A stretch of DNA of 64,000 bases from Aspidiotus rigidus (lineage: Eukaryota; Arthropoda; Insecta; Hemiptera; Diaspididae): the NCBI GenBank assembly GCA_035079385.1, contig JAVHKY010000003.1, positions 24,319,501-24,383,500 on the forward strand. The letters are read 5' to 3'. The notes under the pieces were generated by a model, which saw nothing but the letters and a program-made list of their open reading frames with translations, had not been told where the DNA came from and did not search any database. Shown here in pieces: positions 23,061-35,714 of this stretch (positions are counted from its first letter, which is position 1; every line of letters begins with the position of its first letter). A program made the position numbers and the translations under genes.

Positions 23061-23983
23061 TTTAACATGAAACCTGATTTATCCAACTATATTATATTGG
23101 TCTAAACCTTCTTTTCACTACCTTCCTCCAGATATAAGTTTCCTTGAATTTTCAATACCAAATCTCATTCCAATCATAAAACAGGTTCCCTGCGTTCCTC
23201 GTTTAACTTCGTTAAGGAAGCCGTAATTTTTTATAAGTCCCTCTCCCATCATATATTCTCGAGAGTCGAAATTTTTCTAAGTTTTTCGCTGGACGGCGGA
23301 AGGCGCACGGCGCACGCCAGATTTCTCAAATAGCCCCCCATAAAACAGGTTCCCTATTAAAATTTCGAATCTGAAGCTATATATGATAGAAGAGTGACTT
23401 GGAAAACTTTTGACTCTCGAGCTATATATGATAGGGGACAAATTTTCCCAAGTCTCCCTGCTATCATAAATAGCTCGAGATTTGAGAAAAACTTGGACTT
23501 TCAAACTACATTACACTAGGCTTATTTTACGTCTAGGCCTTCTTTATACTAGCTTTATCTAGGTCTAGGCTTCCTTGAATTTTCAATACCAAATCCTATT
23601 TGACTCATAAAACAGGTTCCCTGCGTTCCTCGTTCAACTTCGTTAAGGAAGCCGTCGTTTTTTTTAAATTTGAGTTTGAAGTTTTGTTATGCTAGAAACT
23701 AGGGAAAATATGAATGATTTTTTTTGAAAAAAATACCATGGATGAACGTTCGCATATACTAAAATGTCCCCAAGTTTCATTGCTGTGCGATCATTATTGC
23801 TTGAGATACAGCCATTTGGATTTCAGGTCTAAAAATGACTCTGCAGCCCAGTGAGTGAGCCGATGGGTCCAATTTTTTGGATTTCGAGTTTTCTCATTGG
23901 GGACAACATTTTGACGGACTAATGAAACATTTTTCGACCAAGGCCATTCCCCCCCCCCCTCCCTCACCCGGCGAGATGCTTTT

Positions 23984-25223
23984 AACAGTAAACCTGTTTT
24001 ATGGTTTTTTTTTTTGAGAAGTTTGCAGAAGTTTGCCGGGCGCCGTACACCGTCCGGCAAAAAACTTGGGCAAATTTTGTATAGCTCGTGGGTTGGAATT
24101 TTTCCAAGTCCCCTCCCTCTCTCTCCATGTCGTCACCGTCCGCGAGCGCGCCGTGTGTCATCCGGTGAAAAACTTGGAAAACTATAGATTCCCATTGTAT
24201 ATAGCTTAGAGCATGAAATTTTTCTAAACTTAAAATAATTTCGAACCCTATTGTATATGGCTTGGAGGATGAAATTTTAACAGGGAACCTGTTTTAGGGG
24301 GGGCTTTTGAGAAACTTGCCGTCCGCCGTGCGCCGTGCAGCAAAAAACTTGGAAAAATTTCGACTCTCGAGCTATATATGATAGGAGGGGGACTAGGAAA
24401 AATTTCGACTCTCGAGCCATATATGATAGGAGGGGGACTTGAAAAATGTCGACTCTCGAGCTATATATGATAGGAGGGAGCCTTGGAAAAATGTCGACTC
24501 TCGAGCCATATATGATAGGAGAGGGACTTGGAAAAATTTCGACTCTCGAGCCACATTATGATAGGAGGGGGACTTGGAAAAATTTCGACTCTCGAGCCAT
24601 ATATGATAGGAGGGGGACTTGAAAAATGTCGACTCTCGAGCTATATATGATAGGAAGGAGACTTGGAAAAATTTCGACTCTCGAGCCACATTATGTTAGG
24701 AGGGGGACTTGGAAAAATTTCGACTCTCAAGCCATATATGATAGGAGGGAGCCAGTGAAAAATTTCGACTCTCGAGCCACATATGATAGGAGAGGGACTT
24801 GGAAAAAATTTCGACTCTCGAGTTATCATATATAGCTGGAGATTCGAGAAAAATTTAGACTCTCAAACTATATTATACTAGGCTTATAGTAGGTCTAGGC
24901 CTTCTTTATACTAGCTTTATCTAGGTCTAGGATTCCTTGAATTTTCAATACCAAATCCCATTTGACCCATAAAATAGGTTCCCTGCGTTCCTCGTTTAAC
25001 TTCGTTAAGGAAGCCGTCGTTTTTCTTCAAGTCCCCCTCCTATCATATATGTATAGCTCGAGAGTCGAAAATTTTCCAAGTCCCCTTTCTATCATATATG
25101 GCTAGAGGGTCGGAATTTTTCCAAGTCCCCTCCCCTCTCCGTGACGTCATCAATCTTGCTCGCGCTCACGGACAAAAATTTCTTGAAATTACCCCCAACA
25201 AAAGGGACAGCGGGTTCCCCGCT
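23984..25223. mobile_element. Element Y2: second satellite-bearing copy
   Basis: It begins directly at the FB-2 end with AACAGTAAACCTGTT. It contains the 'gccgtccgccgtgcg' module (24010-24330), about ten ~60-bp satellite units (24350-24830) with 'ctcgagccatatatgatagg', the 'ctagtataaag' module, and 'gcgttcctcgtttaacttcg'. It ends near a hairpin AGCGGG-TTC-CCCGCT (25209-25223). An internal start-like hairpin AACAGG-GAA-CCTGTT lies at 24279-24293. The copy may be a composite. Confidence 0.7.
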
Positions 25224-28089
25224 AAAAATGCGTAGTGATGAGCTTCTTGTCTCCGCTCTCTTCTTCCCTCTACTTTTAATATTTGCGTTCACTTCGTGTT
25301 CATCCCTATAGGGCTAGAGAGAGACGAGACAGACATCATGCAACATGATCTTCATTTTTTTCGCTGCAATAATTTTTTTGTTTTTTACAAAGATTGTACA
25401 GTAACGATTCATTTTTGCCATTATTGTTTTTCTTATGAAGACAGGATCATCGCCAAGAACCAAACCAGACCCGGGAGAAAATTGCGTTTTATTATTATTA
25501 TTATTATTTTTTTTTTTCATCATAATTCGAACAATTTCGTTTTTCTCTTCAAAATAGCATTGGTTTCCCTAACAGTGATCCATTGAATGACTGAATGTGG
25601 TTAAGACTAAAACGAAAGGTTCAAGCAGTGGCGATGCTTGCGCTGACCGATCCAATAAATAAGGCTTGCAGACTTGCACCATTTTCGTTGTTAAATGCCA
25701 TCGGCCGTTCACACAATAACTCTTAAGATACTCAAAACCAAGATGATAGCGACGACTGATTTTAATACGACCAGCAAGCAAATAATTATGATTTAGTGTT
25801 GCAAAAAATATTAATCAGTACGAGAGCTTCCAAAACGAAAGAAGGGACTTGCAGACTGCAGCCGACCCAAAAAATGATTTACAATAATACGAGAAATATT
25901 AATCAGTAAGAGCTTCCTTTAAAAATAGCGTCGATACCAAATTGTGAACTGGCAGGAGATGGGAAATTTCGAATGTTAGTGTATTTAACTGGGTTCGCAA
26001 CAATTCACTCGAGCGTTACACCATAATCAAAAAGGGAATAAATATTTCGTAGGTAAAAATTGATTGCAACATCGAATTCAGCAGTCGAAAATGGCTAAGA
26101 AACATAATTCACAGTAGTCACTTTCATACAAAATATATAACTAATTGAAATTTGTGGGAGTATTGGTAGATTTTGTACCCGAGTAAAATACGAAACATCC
26201 AATCATTTTTCACACGCATGCCTTTGTGGGCACTCTCGAGCATTTTCGATAAGTGATTAAATTTCACTATGAGTGCAACGTTTTCAAAGATATGTTCTTC
26301 GTAATTACGAAACCATTAATATACCGACTCGAACAAGTGTCATTAGGAGCGAATTCCTCGCAGAAACCTGGACGTTGCATTTGGCGTGCGTATACCGTTC
26401 GTGAAGTCAATAATGAACGGGCGCACTTGGTACCGAATGCAATTTCACTCGATATTGAGAAGAATTATTGTATTTTACTTAAATTATATACGTATCTATC
26501 GGGTCGTTTGTTACCGTATTTCAACGCAACCTTATTTTTTCGATTCTATATAACATAAAGAAGCTGAAATGCGAATTTATCCTCACTATGCGGAGTGTAA
26601 TAAAATACGCCGCGCACTTTCAAAAGAGCAAAGTCGAGAAAAATACCGCCTTTCTGGCTCGTATTTGTATAATTACTAACCCTTTACCCACCGCAACATA
26701 TAACGGCGGCCGCTTCACTATCTGCGCTTTTTCGTTTCCATAATTGCTTACCTACTATGAAAAGTTGTGTATTTTTAATCAAAACACGGCAAAACTGCGA
26801 GTTTTTCACTAAAATTACGTTTCCGTGTAAACGAGTCTCTCTTTTCTGTGTAGTAATTGTCAAGAAAGTTTTCGACTCTTTTAATACGTAAGGTGTGAGA
26901 TTTCTGCATCCGGATGTCGACTTATGCGCAAATTTTACATTCGACTAATCCGCACCTTTCTATAGTGTTTTTCCGCAGCCTACGTTACAATATCTCACTT
27001 CCGCTTTGAATTTTCATGCTGCAAGAAGGAATAGACAAATTTAATAGGAACGAAATTTGGTTCAACGCCAATATTTTTAAATACCCTTTGAAATATAGGA
27101 GTATACCGGGTCTTTCACCCATTGTAACTACCAGCCCCTCTTTATCCGGAAATTAGTATAATATTTTATTATGAAAAACGAATAATTGTTCAAATAGTAT
27201 TTTTTTAGAGTGCATAACCGTTCAGAAAATGTTCAGATAAAAACAAAGTGATTATTTACTCGTATTTCATGCCTTTTTTTTTAGAAAAAGCACCTGTACA
27301 TCATTTTCACCAAGGTAGGTACTCAATAAAATTCATCATCCAAGGTGGATACACAGTAAAATTTATCACCACAGGATTTTATAGATTTTTCGAAGTATTT
27401 TAATATAAGATGGATGCAACTCACCTAAAAAACATAAGAATCCTAATTTTTCTCACTGAGTACCTACACATATTTTTATAGGTACCTGTTTTTAAAGCAA
27501 ATGTGAGTCATTTTGCTCTGTTTTTTCTTCTCTAATTTGAAAATTTCAGAACGCTTGTATCAAATCTCTTATCATTTTTCTTATTTTTTAAACACTAAAA
27601 AATCATCGCAGCGGAACTTTGTGAGATGTGCATAGTCTGTATCACTGTGTATCAACAACATTTTTCTATGCGGTCATTTCTTCATACACTCCAGAAAATC
27701 CTAAAAATTCTAGCCTATAATTCTCTGTACTGAATATTTAGCAAATGTGGGTCATTTTACACTAATTTTTTCTTCTCCAGTGGTTTGATAATTTCAGAAC
27801 TTCTACCTATATCAAATTTCTATCATTTTTTGTTTTTTAACGCTAAAGAAATCATCGTGGATGATCCTTTCTGAAGTTATACAATTGAACTATAATCTAT
27901 GTAAGAATCGAACTTCGTCTTTCTCGGCAACAGGTCTCTATTGATCCGAAGACCTTCGTCTTTCCTGCTACCGAGTCTCTATTGAACGATATCCAACTAC
28001 ACGTACAAAACGTGAATTAACTGACACTCGCTATCTCTATTCTAATCTCTTATAACAACTACGACTACCTATTCTGTCTGCGAGTGCCA
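25224..28089. other. No recognised gene; AT-rich with small repeats
   Basis: A TTA-type microsatellite lies at 25484-25510. A ~240-bp imperfect tandem duplication lies at 27495-27870 (landmark 'atcatttttcttatttttta' followed by 'aaatcatcg', seen twice). A ~44-bp duplication lies at about 27905-27990 ('cttcgtctttc...tctctattga'). No frame has coding character that I recognise. Confidence 0.5.
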
Positions 28090-28434
28090 GCGTGCAAGAA
28101 TATGCAGCAGCATATTCTTACATCTATATCATTATTAGCATTCTCTCTCCTCTCCGCTCTTCCTTTAATGTTCCTTCCTCCCTCTCCCAAGCACTAAAAA
28201 ACAAATCAGAAACAATAACTCCCTCCCTCGATTATTTACGTCAAACTCAATTTTATTCCATCATTAAAAAAAAAAAAAAAAATTAAGACTCTATTACCGT
28301 TCTCACAACATCCACAGTTCCGCTCTTGTAATGTTTAAATTATAACTTTGTACATTCCTTTATTTCAACCGCCGAGCCAATGGCCCTTGAGCAGCTCAGA
28401 GCTCGTTAAAAATAAAAAAAAAAAAAAAAAAAAG
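28090..28434 (+). pseudogene. 3' end of an RNase-H-type LINE, with poly(A)
   Basis: The frame at 28092-28286 (LSQALKNKSETITPSLDYLR) lines up with the C-terminus of the LINE at 46.8-48.5 kb (LRNSLSIPHNHTEALSDLF). Both are followed by a short 3' untranslated stretch containing 'gagctcgttaa' and an A-run (here 28414-28433). It is a heavily 5'-truncated insertion of a related family. Confidence 0.65.
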
Positions 28435-31400
28435 ATAGTCCAGGATGAATTAATAATGCAGTTCTATACATTGTTTTCAAAATTCTTATAATATTTATAA
28501 TATTTTTTTTAAACCAAATCTTCTAAAAGATGAAAATCTGATGAATAAAATGATGATCAATTCTATCAAAAATTAAAAATAATACGAGATAAATTCATGT
28601 TATTTTATAATGAATAAATGAAGAAAAATATCCCAGAAGATGAACGTATATGTAGGTATATTCAAGCATTACATAAAGAATGGTCTAATTTAAATCAATT
28701 TTATAATATCCATGAATTATTTAAATTAAAAATTTACTGTACTGAATTGAATTATTGTTTTACAGGTACAAAGTAATAAAAAATATATAATTATATGGTT
28801 TATATTAGATCTTATGCAATTAAGAGTTGAAAATATGTATAAATTTATTTAACATTATTCAATAACTTCATACATTTTTAGAGACCTTCACTTTGAATTA
28901 TATCCTAGCGTATAAAGTGTTTTGTCTTAGCTAATTTCTGGTAAGAAGTTTAACCATTTAATTGCCTTTTTTTAATCAACTTTATTCATGTTGGAGGATT
29001 TCAATTCCAAGTCATATATTTTATTTAAAAATGTAATTATTCCACATATTCTTCACATATCATTCATTGGTAATGATTATGTTTATTTTTCACATATCTA
29101 GTCCTTTTTCCACAGTAAGTACAGTTATTCTAAATTGTTCTTGTCAGATTAATACCGGTACTAACTAAATTTTATCCACACTAGAACCACATGGAGGGCA
29201 ACGCATAGTTTCTTTATAAAAAAATTTACCAACTTGTTGATCTCAAATTAAGAAAATAATGATTTATCTCTATAAGATGTAATTAACTCCTTTAAACTTT
29301 TTTAATCTTATTGTTAGTTAATGTAGATACCTATAATATTTCACACTATATTATTTCAATTTTACTCATTTAAGAAACTTGAAAATCATATTCAAGTCAT
29401 TATAATACTAATCTAGGAGGTACAGTGATACCTAATTTTCCTAATTCTTCTCTTTAATTATTTATTATTTTTTTCTTTGATTGCTTTTCAATTGAAAACA
29501 TTTTTCAAAAAACTCATTCAAGTTCTTCAAGAAACTCATCATTTTTTTTAAATGTTTGTTTACACTTAATTTTTTCTGAAATATTTTTTCTAAAAAATCT
29601 TCTTATTCAATGAAGCCTATAATATCATTCATATTTTCAAAGTTAATTGATTTAGCATCAGACATTTTTTATATTTATAATTATAAGAAAAAAGGAATAA
29701 AAGCTGATTACAAATTTATTCTATGGAAGTCTACAAAGATTCTTCTGTAAATAAAGATGAATTTGATTTTGAAAATATTATACTATATTTTTGAATATCC
29801 TGTTGCTAGAACAAGATCAAATTATGAAACTTTAATGGACCCTCTTTCTGATAAAATTCAACATCCACCTGAAGATGAAAAGAAAAAAATATTATCAACT
29901 GAGGATAAGTATTATTGCCCATCCAAGTATTTTATCCAGAATGGTTGAAAAAGAAATAAAAAATCTAAATATGCGCTAGCAGAGCAGGCTTGACCCGCAG
30001 ATTCCTCATAATGATTTTGAATCTGATGTTGAAATAAATTGTGTTTGTGATTAAAACCATTAGGTGACATTTATTCATTTTCTATCAACTCCCTCATCAG
30101 GTTCAGTTTCTGAGTTGGTATTTGGTTCACTTATTATCTCTGTATCAAGTTTTATTTCCAGATTCACATCCAAGATTTGGCTCTGTTTGAAAATTATTAA
30201 ATTTATATTTATCAAACAAATTTAGAATAGCTTCAAAATTTCTTATAGCTTATCTCATAATACTACCATAAAACTTGATATTTCGAACGTTTTTCATTTT
30301 TTATAAATTTGATCATTAATATTCTAAATAGGAACTTACTATATTTTTTATATTTATGTATTCTCCAATAACTTCATTTGTCAGTACTATATTTTATAAA
30401 CAATGTAATGTCAAACTAGGGCAGCAGCTCACGCACAGTTCTAAAAGGATATTTATTAATCTTCTGAGTATACGTACTTACTTAAATATAAGCATATCAT
30501 TGAAAATTGATAGCAAAAGTCATTTTTATTATTTTTTTTAGATACACCTTCCAACCCACTACAATAATCAATGTAGGCTATGGGTTTTTTTAAAGAAAAA
30601 TTTTGATATTTTTAAGAGAGAAATTACATTTTTTATTGCTCAGAGCCTCAGGGATAAGCTAGAGGTTTAAAAATTTTAATTGGCGTGTCTTAGGATTTCT
30701 CTGGGGGGCTTTACTCATCGTCTCGCTCGACTATACCCCAAGATAATCTCGAGAATGAAACACGATCTAATATTTAATAGATTTGAAAGGAGAAAAGGTG
30801 GACAGGATCTTTTGTCGAGATTAATTTCTACAAAAAGCGAAAAGTCGCGTCTTACCTATAAGCTAGCTTAGGTATATTGAGGTGAGCCTAATGCTTCATG
30901 AATGTGGGTTGACTGATCGATGTGAAAGACGAAGAAAAATGGTGTCGACTCATCATCAATATCAGTATACGTAATTTCAAAGTTTGGAGGATTCCCACAT
31001 AAATTTGTAATGGAACCAAAGTCGACCATTCAATGTCGATATCGAGTATTTGGAGAGGTTGTCTCAAAATCACCCCTAGATTGAAGTGACTAGTCAGTCG
31101 AAATTAGGACGACAAATCTGAGTTTACCTCGACTCGATATCGACCCTTGGCCTGTAGTCAGTCAATCTATGGAACACAGCAGTTGATTTTAGATCGATTG
31201 AAAATTTGAAGAGTTTGACTTGAAATTGATAAGAAACCAACGTGACAAATGATTTGAAATATTGAAGTCGTGAGACTTATATCGTTCGCATCGTCAACAA
31301 ATCATCAACGCAATTTAGATTTGAAAGGATTTCAATTTTTAGATATACCTATATTACTCTTGCAGCTGTACATTTGTAATTAGTGACTTCGATAAATCGA

Positions 31401-33449
31401 GCGATGAAGAACGAAAAAAAATTAATTCTTTGGATTGATCAACGTAGCAGAGATGAGTTCTCTGAAGGATCCGAAGACTAACTTTTTTTGTGTACAAACT
31501 AAGTACGTTGTTTTCGGTTTCAATCTCAGTTTTATTTTGTCATTCCAAAAAAAAAATGGGAAAAACCGACTCTTTGAACTTTCAGCGCTTTTCATTTTAT
31601 TCCTCTTTATGGACGAATGCCAAAACAGACGTATAACCGAGAGCACCTCTACTCGTCTCTTCATTATTCTTAATGATTTCAAAAAATAGTCCTACTGGAA
31701 CAAGTTTCTCAAGTACACCAACCGCGTCTAATTAAATCATTCACATCCAAGCGGAATTGAATAGGTAACCGAGAAAAAAGCTGAGATATTTAGAACTTTT
31801 TTTATATTATATGTCTCGAGTATCAACTATACCAAAAGGAATAAGTTAATTAAAATTAAAAAATAGCGACCATTTTCTTACCCATTGAATCATGTTATAA
31901 GTCTTTTTGTTTCGCGTATTTCTTTCCGTAATCAAATAAAAAGTTCTGAATTTTAAAAAGCGTTTCGCGAAATTCTGTGCTCGCGTGTTTGTTAATATTC
32001 ATTCCGCTGATTTTCTTCGTCAATAATAATTGGTGTGGCAATTATTAGGTTTGTGATGAGACTCCATCTTCCGAACTTACCGTCTGAAAAATTGTTAACC
32101 TCGAAATGAAGAGAAGGAAAAAAAGATATAGAAAATTAACATAAAATATCAAGCTGCAACTTTCAAGTTTCCTCTTTGACGATCCTTATTTTACTCGAAA
32201 ATGATTCGTCCGCGCGGCAATACGTTGTAAACGATTGTTTTTGTTCGTCGTACTCCGGAACAACGCGCTTCTCAGAATTCGAACATCATAATAACTAAAA
32301 CCTCTTCAACACAAAGCAGAAGTGATGGAATTTATCCAACTTCTCTATCCCTTTTCACTAATCATCAGATTTACTTGTAATGAGGTTACAACAAGCAGCT
32401 TCCGTATTCGCATCTTACTTATTAATGCAAACGAACCTTATCCTCTCTCTTTTCTGGAATTCAGTTGTAGGCCTATTTCGAGCGATTTTCTCCTTGATTT
32501 CGCGAAAATCCGTCATAACAATGAAGGCTTTTGAATGGTAATTTGCTAAATCCATCTTTTAAATTTTGTATGGGTACCTACCGACCTAACAAAAAGGAAA
32601 AATTAATCCGCAGAAAGATCTTGAGAATCGAATCAAAGTTGAATTTATTCACATCTCTCGGGACATTTCTGGTTTCCATTGACCTAATTGAACTATAGGT
32701 ACACAAATAAATGATGAGCATACTTTCTTGGATGACTTGATTCATACGCGTCAACAACTTTGATATCATTTAGTTCTATAAGAAGAAATCAGAACTTTCT
32801 CTCAACTGCCCATGGGGAAATGAAATCAATTAATTTTCGCCCGAGTTATTATATTGAAAGGACAAAGTAGCCCGAACAAAAGAGAGAGGCTGGTTAATAA
32901 ACTGACTTTTTTTTGGTGATTGGCTTTTGATTTTCGTATAACTATTGGTAAGAACGCTGTACCGTTCTCACGAATTTTCGTGTTGGTAGCGTTGCATCGA
33001 TACTCGTAGACAGGTTTGGTAGTTGATGTTTTATAAGATAGACGACACTAGTAGATAGTTGTCAATATTGATTTCACGTTTTCTACGTGTGTTGAGGTAT
33101 CGGGAAAACGGAATGCCGGAAAGACTTAGAGCACCGGTAAACGATCAGCCGATATTCTTACATATTATAGCCTAGTCCCTTCGTGCATCTCAATATAGGC
33201 TAAAGAGGCTTCTACATTTTGCAATTTGTGTTCTAAAAGCCTCACTTCCAATTTTTTTGCCAATACCTGTCACTGATTTGTTTGATTCCAAGCCTTTTCA
33301 TAACTGTGTATCATTTCAAACTATAGTGACTATGATAATTTACCATCATTATTTCAATAACTCAGAATTTTGAGCTAAATTTTAAACATTTGCAGGAGCG
33401 TTAACGCAACGCCAATCTCTTACAATATCGCATGCTTTTGTGTTTGCAG
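28435..33449. other. AT-rich non-coding region; intron upstream of the side-like exon
   Basis: 28440-30660 is unusually A/T-rich. It contains short open frames (for example 28619-28777 and 29757-29948) with amino-acid composition skewed to Lys, Asn, Ile and Tyr and no motif I recognise. It could be an old degraded element. 30660-33449 looks like ordinary intron sequence and ends in a pyrimidine-containing acceptor before 33450. No further immunoglobulin exon was recognised. Confidence 0.45.
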
Positions 33450-33665
33450 GTGATCCATCGCCTCAAATACGCTGGTTGAAGGATTCTTACCCGTTGAACA
33501 ACACAGTATCAAATTTTGTTGAAAAGGGGAGTGTCAAGTATGTACAAAGTACCGTCATCGTGAAACGACTCCAGCGATCGGATTTACACAATCAGATGAC
33601 TTGCGAAGGGAAAAATAACGATATAAAAGCTCCTCTGTCGGCAACTGTTCAGATTGACATGAATT
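33450..33665 (+). CDS. side-like: Sidestep-family Ig-domain protein, exon (partial gene)
   Basis: The exon is bounded by acceptor TTTGCAG and donor GTAAGT. It enters with two bases of a codon and leaves with one. It encodes the second half of an Ig domain, with the core Trp (PQIRWLKD) and the second Cys (NQMTCEGKNN), ending in SATVQIDMN. The ...LDMNFxPL style of junction and the CEGKNNDIKAPLS segment resemble sidestep proteins, the insect transmembrane receptors for Beat ligands that guide motor axons. The first Ig cysteine must be in an upstream exon that I did not find. The next exon is 16.3 kb away. Family assignment is from remembered motif style, and the exact paralogue is unknown. Confidence 0.8.
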
Positions 33666-34209
33666 GTAAGTATGATTTTTATTTTCGTTTTTCTTTTCTT
33701 TTAGCCACGTAGAAATAGATCAAAAAATTTTATGTCGATTTATTTCTATACTCTTTCTGAGTGTATTTTGAATGTCTCCTTTTATTATAATTCTATGGAA
33801 CGACATATTTTCAGGTCCCTTCAAATTTATGAGTCATCTTTCAACCTTCATTCCTCAACCAACTTTTCTTTACAAGTTGTAAGTTTTTTGGATGTCACGT
33901 TCTGATTTTGTAAATTCTGTATTTATCTGATGACGTCACTTTTGAGTCAAGCCTCCCTCCGGCTTGTAAAGTTACCAAGGCTCTGGATAAGGTGACGTCA
34001 CATTCTTTTTTGTAGTTATTCCTCAAATTCCTTAGATCACACAGTCCATTGATTTAGAATAGTGATAAGATTTCTATCAAAAATATTTTCTTGTATACCA
34101 AACGCGTGCAACAGGTCACCAAGAGTTATTAAATGTTGATTGACCAGCATGGCCGTTGATGACCGCAAAAAAGACTGGTGAAGAATTGCTTAAGCAGTAC
34201 CTAAATCAA
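33666..34209. other. Start of the large intron, no other feature
   Basis: Follows the GTAAGT donor at 33666. Nothing else recognised. Confidence 0.6.
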
Positions 34210-34949
34210 CAATGTACTTATCGTGCCTTAGTTTTGTGTATGTATATTTGGATACTGACTTGTCTATTTTGGAGAACTTAATTGTAATTTTGTGTCTGAG
34301 TTTTGAATGTGAACTTTTGAGCATCCAGTGGAAAATTCGAGTCTGGGTTTTCAATTACGGATTCTTGAGATCTCGACTGACAATTTGTATCTAGGTTTTG
34401 ACTTGTGAATTTCCAAGAACCCAAAGGCGAATTTGTGCCTGGAGTTGTCAATTTTCAAGAACTCAATGACAAATTTGTGTCCAGGTTTTTTTAAGGAGCC
34501 CAATGATAAATTTGGGTCTGGGTTTCACTTTGTGGATTTTAAGAACCCAATAGTGAGTTTGTGTTTAGTTTTAGACTTGTGGATTTTCAAGTACCTATAC
34601 AATGACGAATTAATGTCTGGGTTTCAATTTGTGGGTTTTCAAAAACCCAATGACCAATTTGTGCCCGGTTTTCGACTTGTGGATGCTCAAAAAAAATTTA
34701 CAAATTCGTCTCTGGTTTTTGATTTGTGGGTCTTCAAAAACTCAATTACGAATTGATTTGACTTTGGATATTCAGGAAGCCATCAATTGCAAATTCGTAT
34801 CTGGTTTTCAAATTGTGTATTTTTAAGAACCCAATTGAAAATATGTGTCTGGGTTTCGAATTGTGGATTTTTGAGAACCCAATGACGAATTAATGTCTGT
34901 GTATCAATTTGTGGATTTTCAAGAACCCAATAACCAATTTGTGCTCGGT
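34210..34949. repeat. ~48-bp minisatellite in the intron
   Basis: A degenerate array of units like 'gggtttcaatttgtggattttcaagaacccaatgacgaatttgtgtct', about 14-15 copies. It resumes at about 38578-38675, so the block 34950-38577 is an insertion into the array. Frames inside it are artefacts. Confidence 0.82.
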
Positions 34950-35141
34950 TTTTTTTTTTTTTTTATTTAAATTTAAACATTACATAGTCATGAGAGTTGG
35001 GTGGGTTTTACCATGGTTTTTCCCCACCCCTCTCATGACGAGTTCGAAATACACTGTATAACTATACACTTAACTCTACCTATTGAAAGAGGGTACGACT
35101 TCTGTTTTTATTTCTTTTTACTTATTTTATTATCTTATTTA
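34950..35141. other. Poly(T) start and hairpin next to the minisatellite
   Basis: A T-run (34949-34963) marks the boundary with the minisatellite and could be the poly(A) tail of a minus-strand retroposon. A stem follows, with 'agtcatgagag' at 34986-34996 pairing with 'ctctcatgacg' at 35031-35041. Confidence 0.5.
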
Positions 35142-35700
35142 TTAGCGGGGAACCCGCTATCTATTTTGTTAGGAGATTACATCCTCAGAAAACGTCCGCG
35201 TCCGCGTCCGCAGGTTAGGTTAGGTTACGGGACTTAGAAGAATTTCGAGTCTCGAGCTATATATGATAGGAGGGGGACTTGGAAGAATTGTGACTTCCGA
35301 GCTATATATGATAGAAGGGGGACTTGGAAGAATTTCGTTTCTCGAGCTATATATGATAGGAGGGGAACTTGGAAGAATTTCGAGTCTCGAGCTATATATG
35401 AAAGGAGGGGAACTTAGAAGAATTTCAAGTCTTGAGATATATATGATAGGAGGGGGACTTAGAAGAATTTCGAGCCTCGAACTATATATGATAGGAGGGG
35501 GACTTGGAAGAATTGTGACTTCCGAGCTATATATGATAGAAGGGGGACTTGGAAGAATTTCGTTTCTCGAGCTATATATGATAGGAGGGAATGTAGAATG
35601 ATAATTTCGATTTGAATTATATGACAAGATTATCAACTCAGTTCCACACCACCTGAGGGGTCGAGTTAAGGAATTGCGGGTTCCCCGCTGCCATTGCAAC
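35142..35700. mobile_element. Element Y3: short satellite copy between hairpins
   Basis: It starts with the hairpin AGCGGG-GAA-CCCGCT (35144-35158). After 'gtccgcgtccgcgtccgc' and two TTAGG units it has about seven ~58-bp satellite units ('ctcgagctatatatgatagg', 'gggggacttggaagaattt') at 35225-35600. It closes near the complementary hairpin GCGGG-TTC-CCCGCT (35676-35689). It is shorter and simpler than Y1 and Y2, so it may show the minimal unit of the family. The frames on both strands are repeat translations. Confidence 0.72.
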
Positions 35701-35714
35701 GTCTGCAATGGCTT

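Larger units (their letters stand above)
21358..23660. mobile_element. Element Y1: satellite-bearing inverted-repeat insertion
   Basis: Inserted in the FB-2 right arm between 'cgatttt' and 'tttaaatttgag'. It starts with the hairpin AACAGG-GAA-CCTGTT. It then has a G/C-rich segment built on 'gccgtccgccgtgcg', 'gcttccttaacgaag', 'gcctagacc...ctagtataaagaagg', and a ~50-bp satellite. The same modules occur in reverse order at the far end, ending near GCCGTCGTTTTTT. The element is itself a ~2.3-kb inverted repeat with internal partial copies at 21885 and 22740-22800. No ORF is convincing. The open frames in the satellite are repeat translations. Confidence 0.75.
18472..23983. mobile_element. Fold-back element FB-2 with nested insertion
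   Basis: Same family as FB-1. The left arm is 18472-about 20310. The right arm is about 20370-21357 plus 23658-23983, split by element Y1. The ends are GAAAGGCCTTTAGCCGGGTGA on the left and the complement of GCCGGGTGAGGGAGG on the right. Matching pairs include 'tcggaaaatgtttca' with its complement near 23920, 'cctcggtgcggtggaacatt' with its complement near 21260, and 'gcgccatatcctctac' with its complement near 21310. Unlike FB-1, both arms contain ~153-bp tandem repeats. No transposase frame was found. Confidence 0.82.

Noticed and set aside
21600..24830. Regularly spaced short repeats that could be taken for a CRISPR array
   Set aside because: The spacers are not unique. Whole ~50-60-bp units repeat, orientation flips, and the context is eukaryotic. 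It is satellite DNA.
26253..26558. 101-codon frame in the AT-rich region
   Set aside because: No motif and no supporting splice sites.
35203..35227. TTAGG units resembling the insect telomere repeat
   Set aside because: Only two to three units next to a repeated GTCCGC motif. Too short to claim telomeric origin.
35220..35708. Open frames on both strands with IIYSSRLEILPSPP-type repeats
   Set aside because: Repeat translations of satellite Y. Frames stay open only because of unit length and composition.
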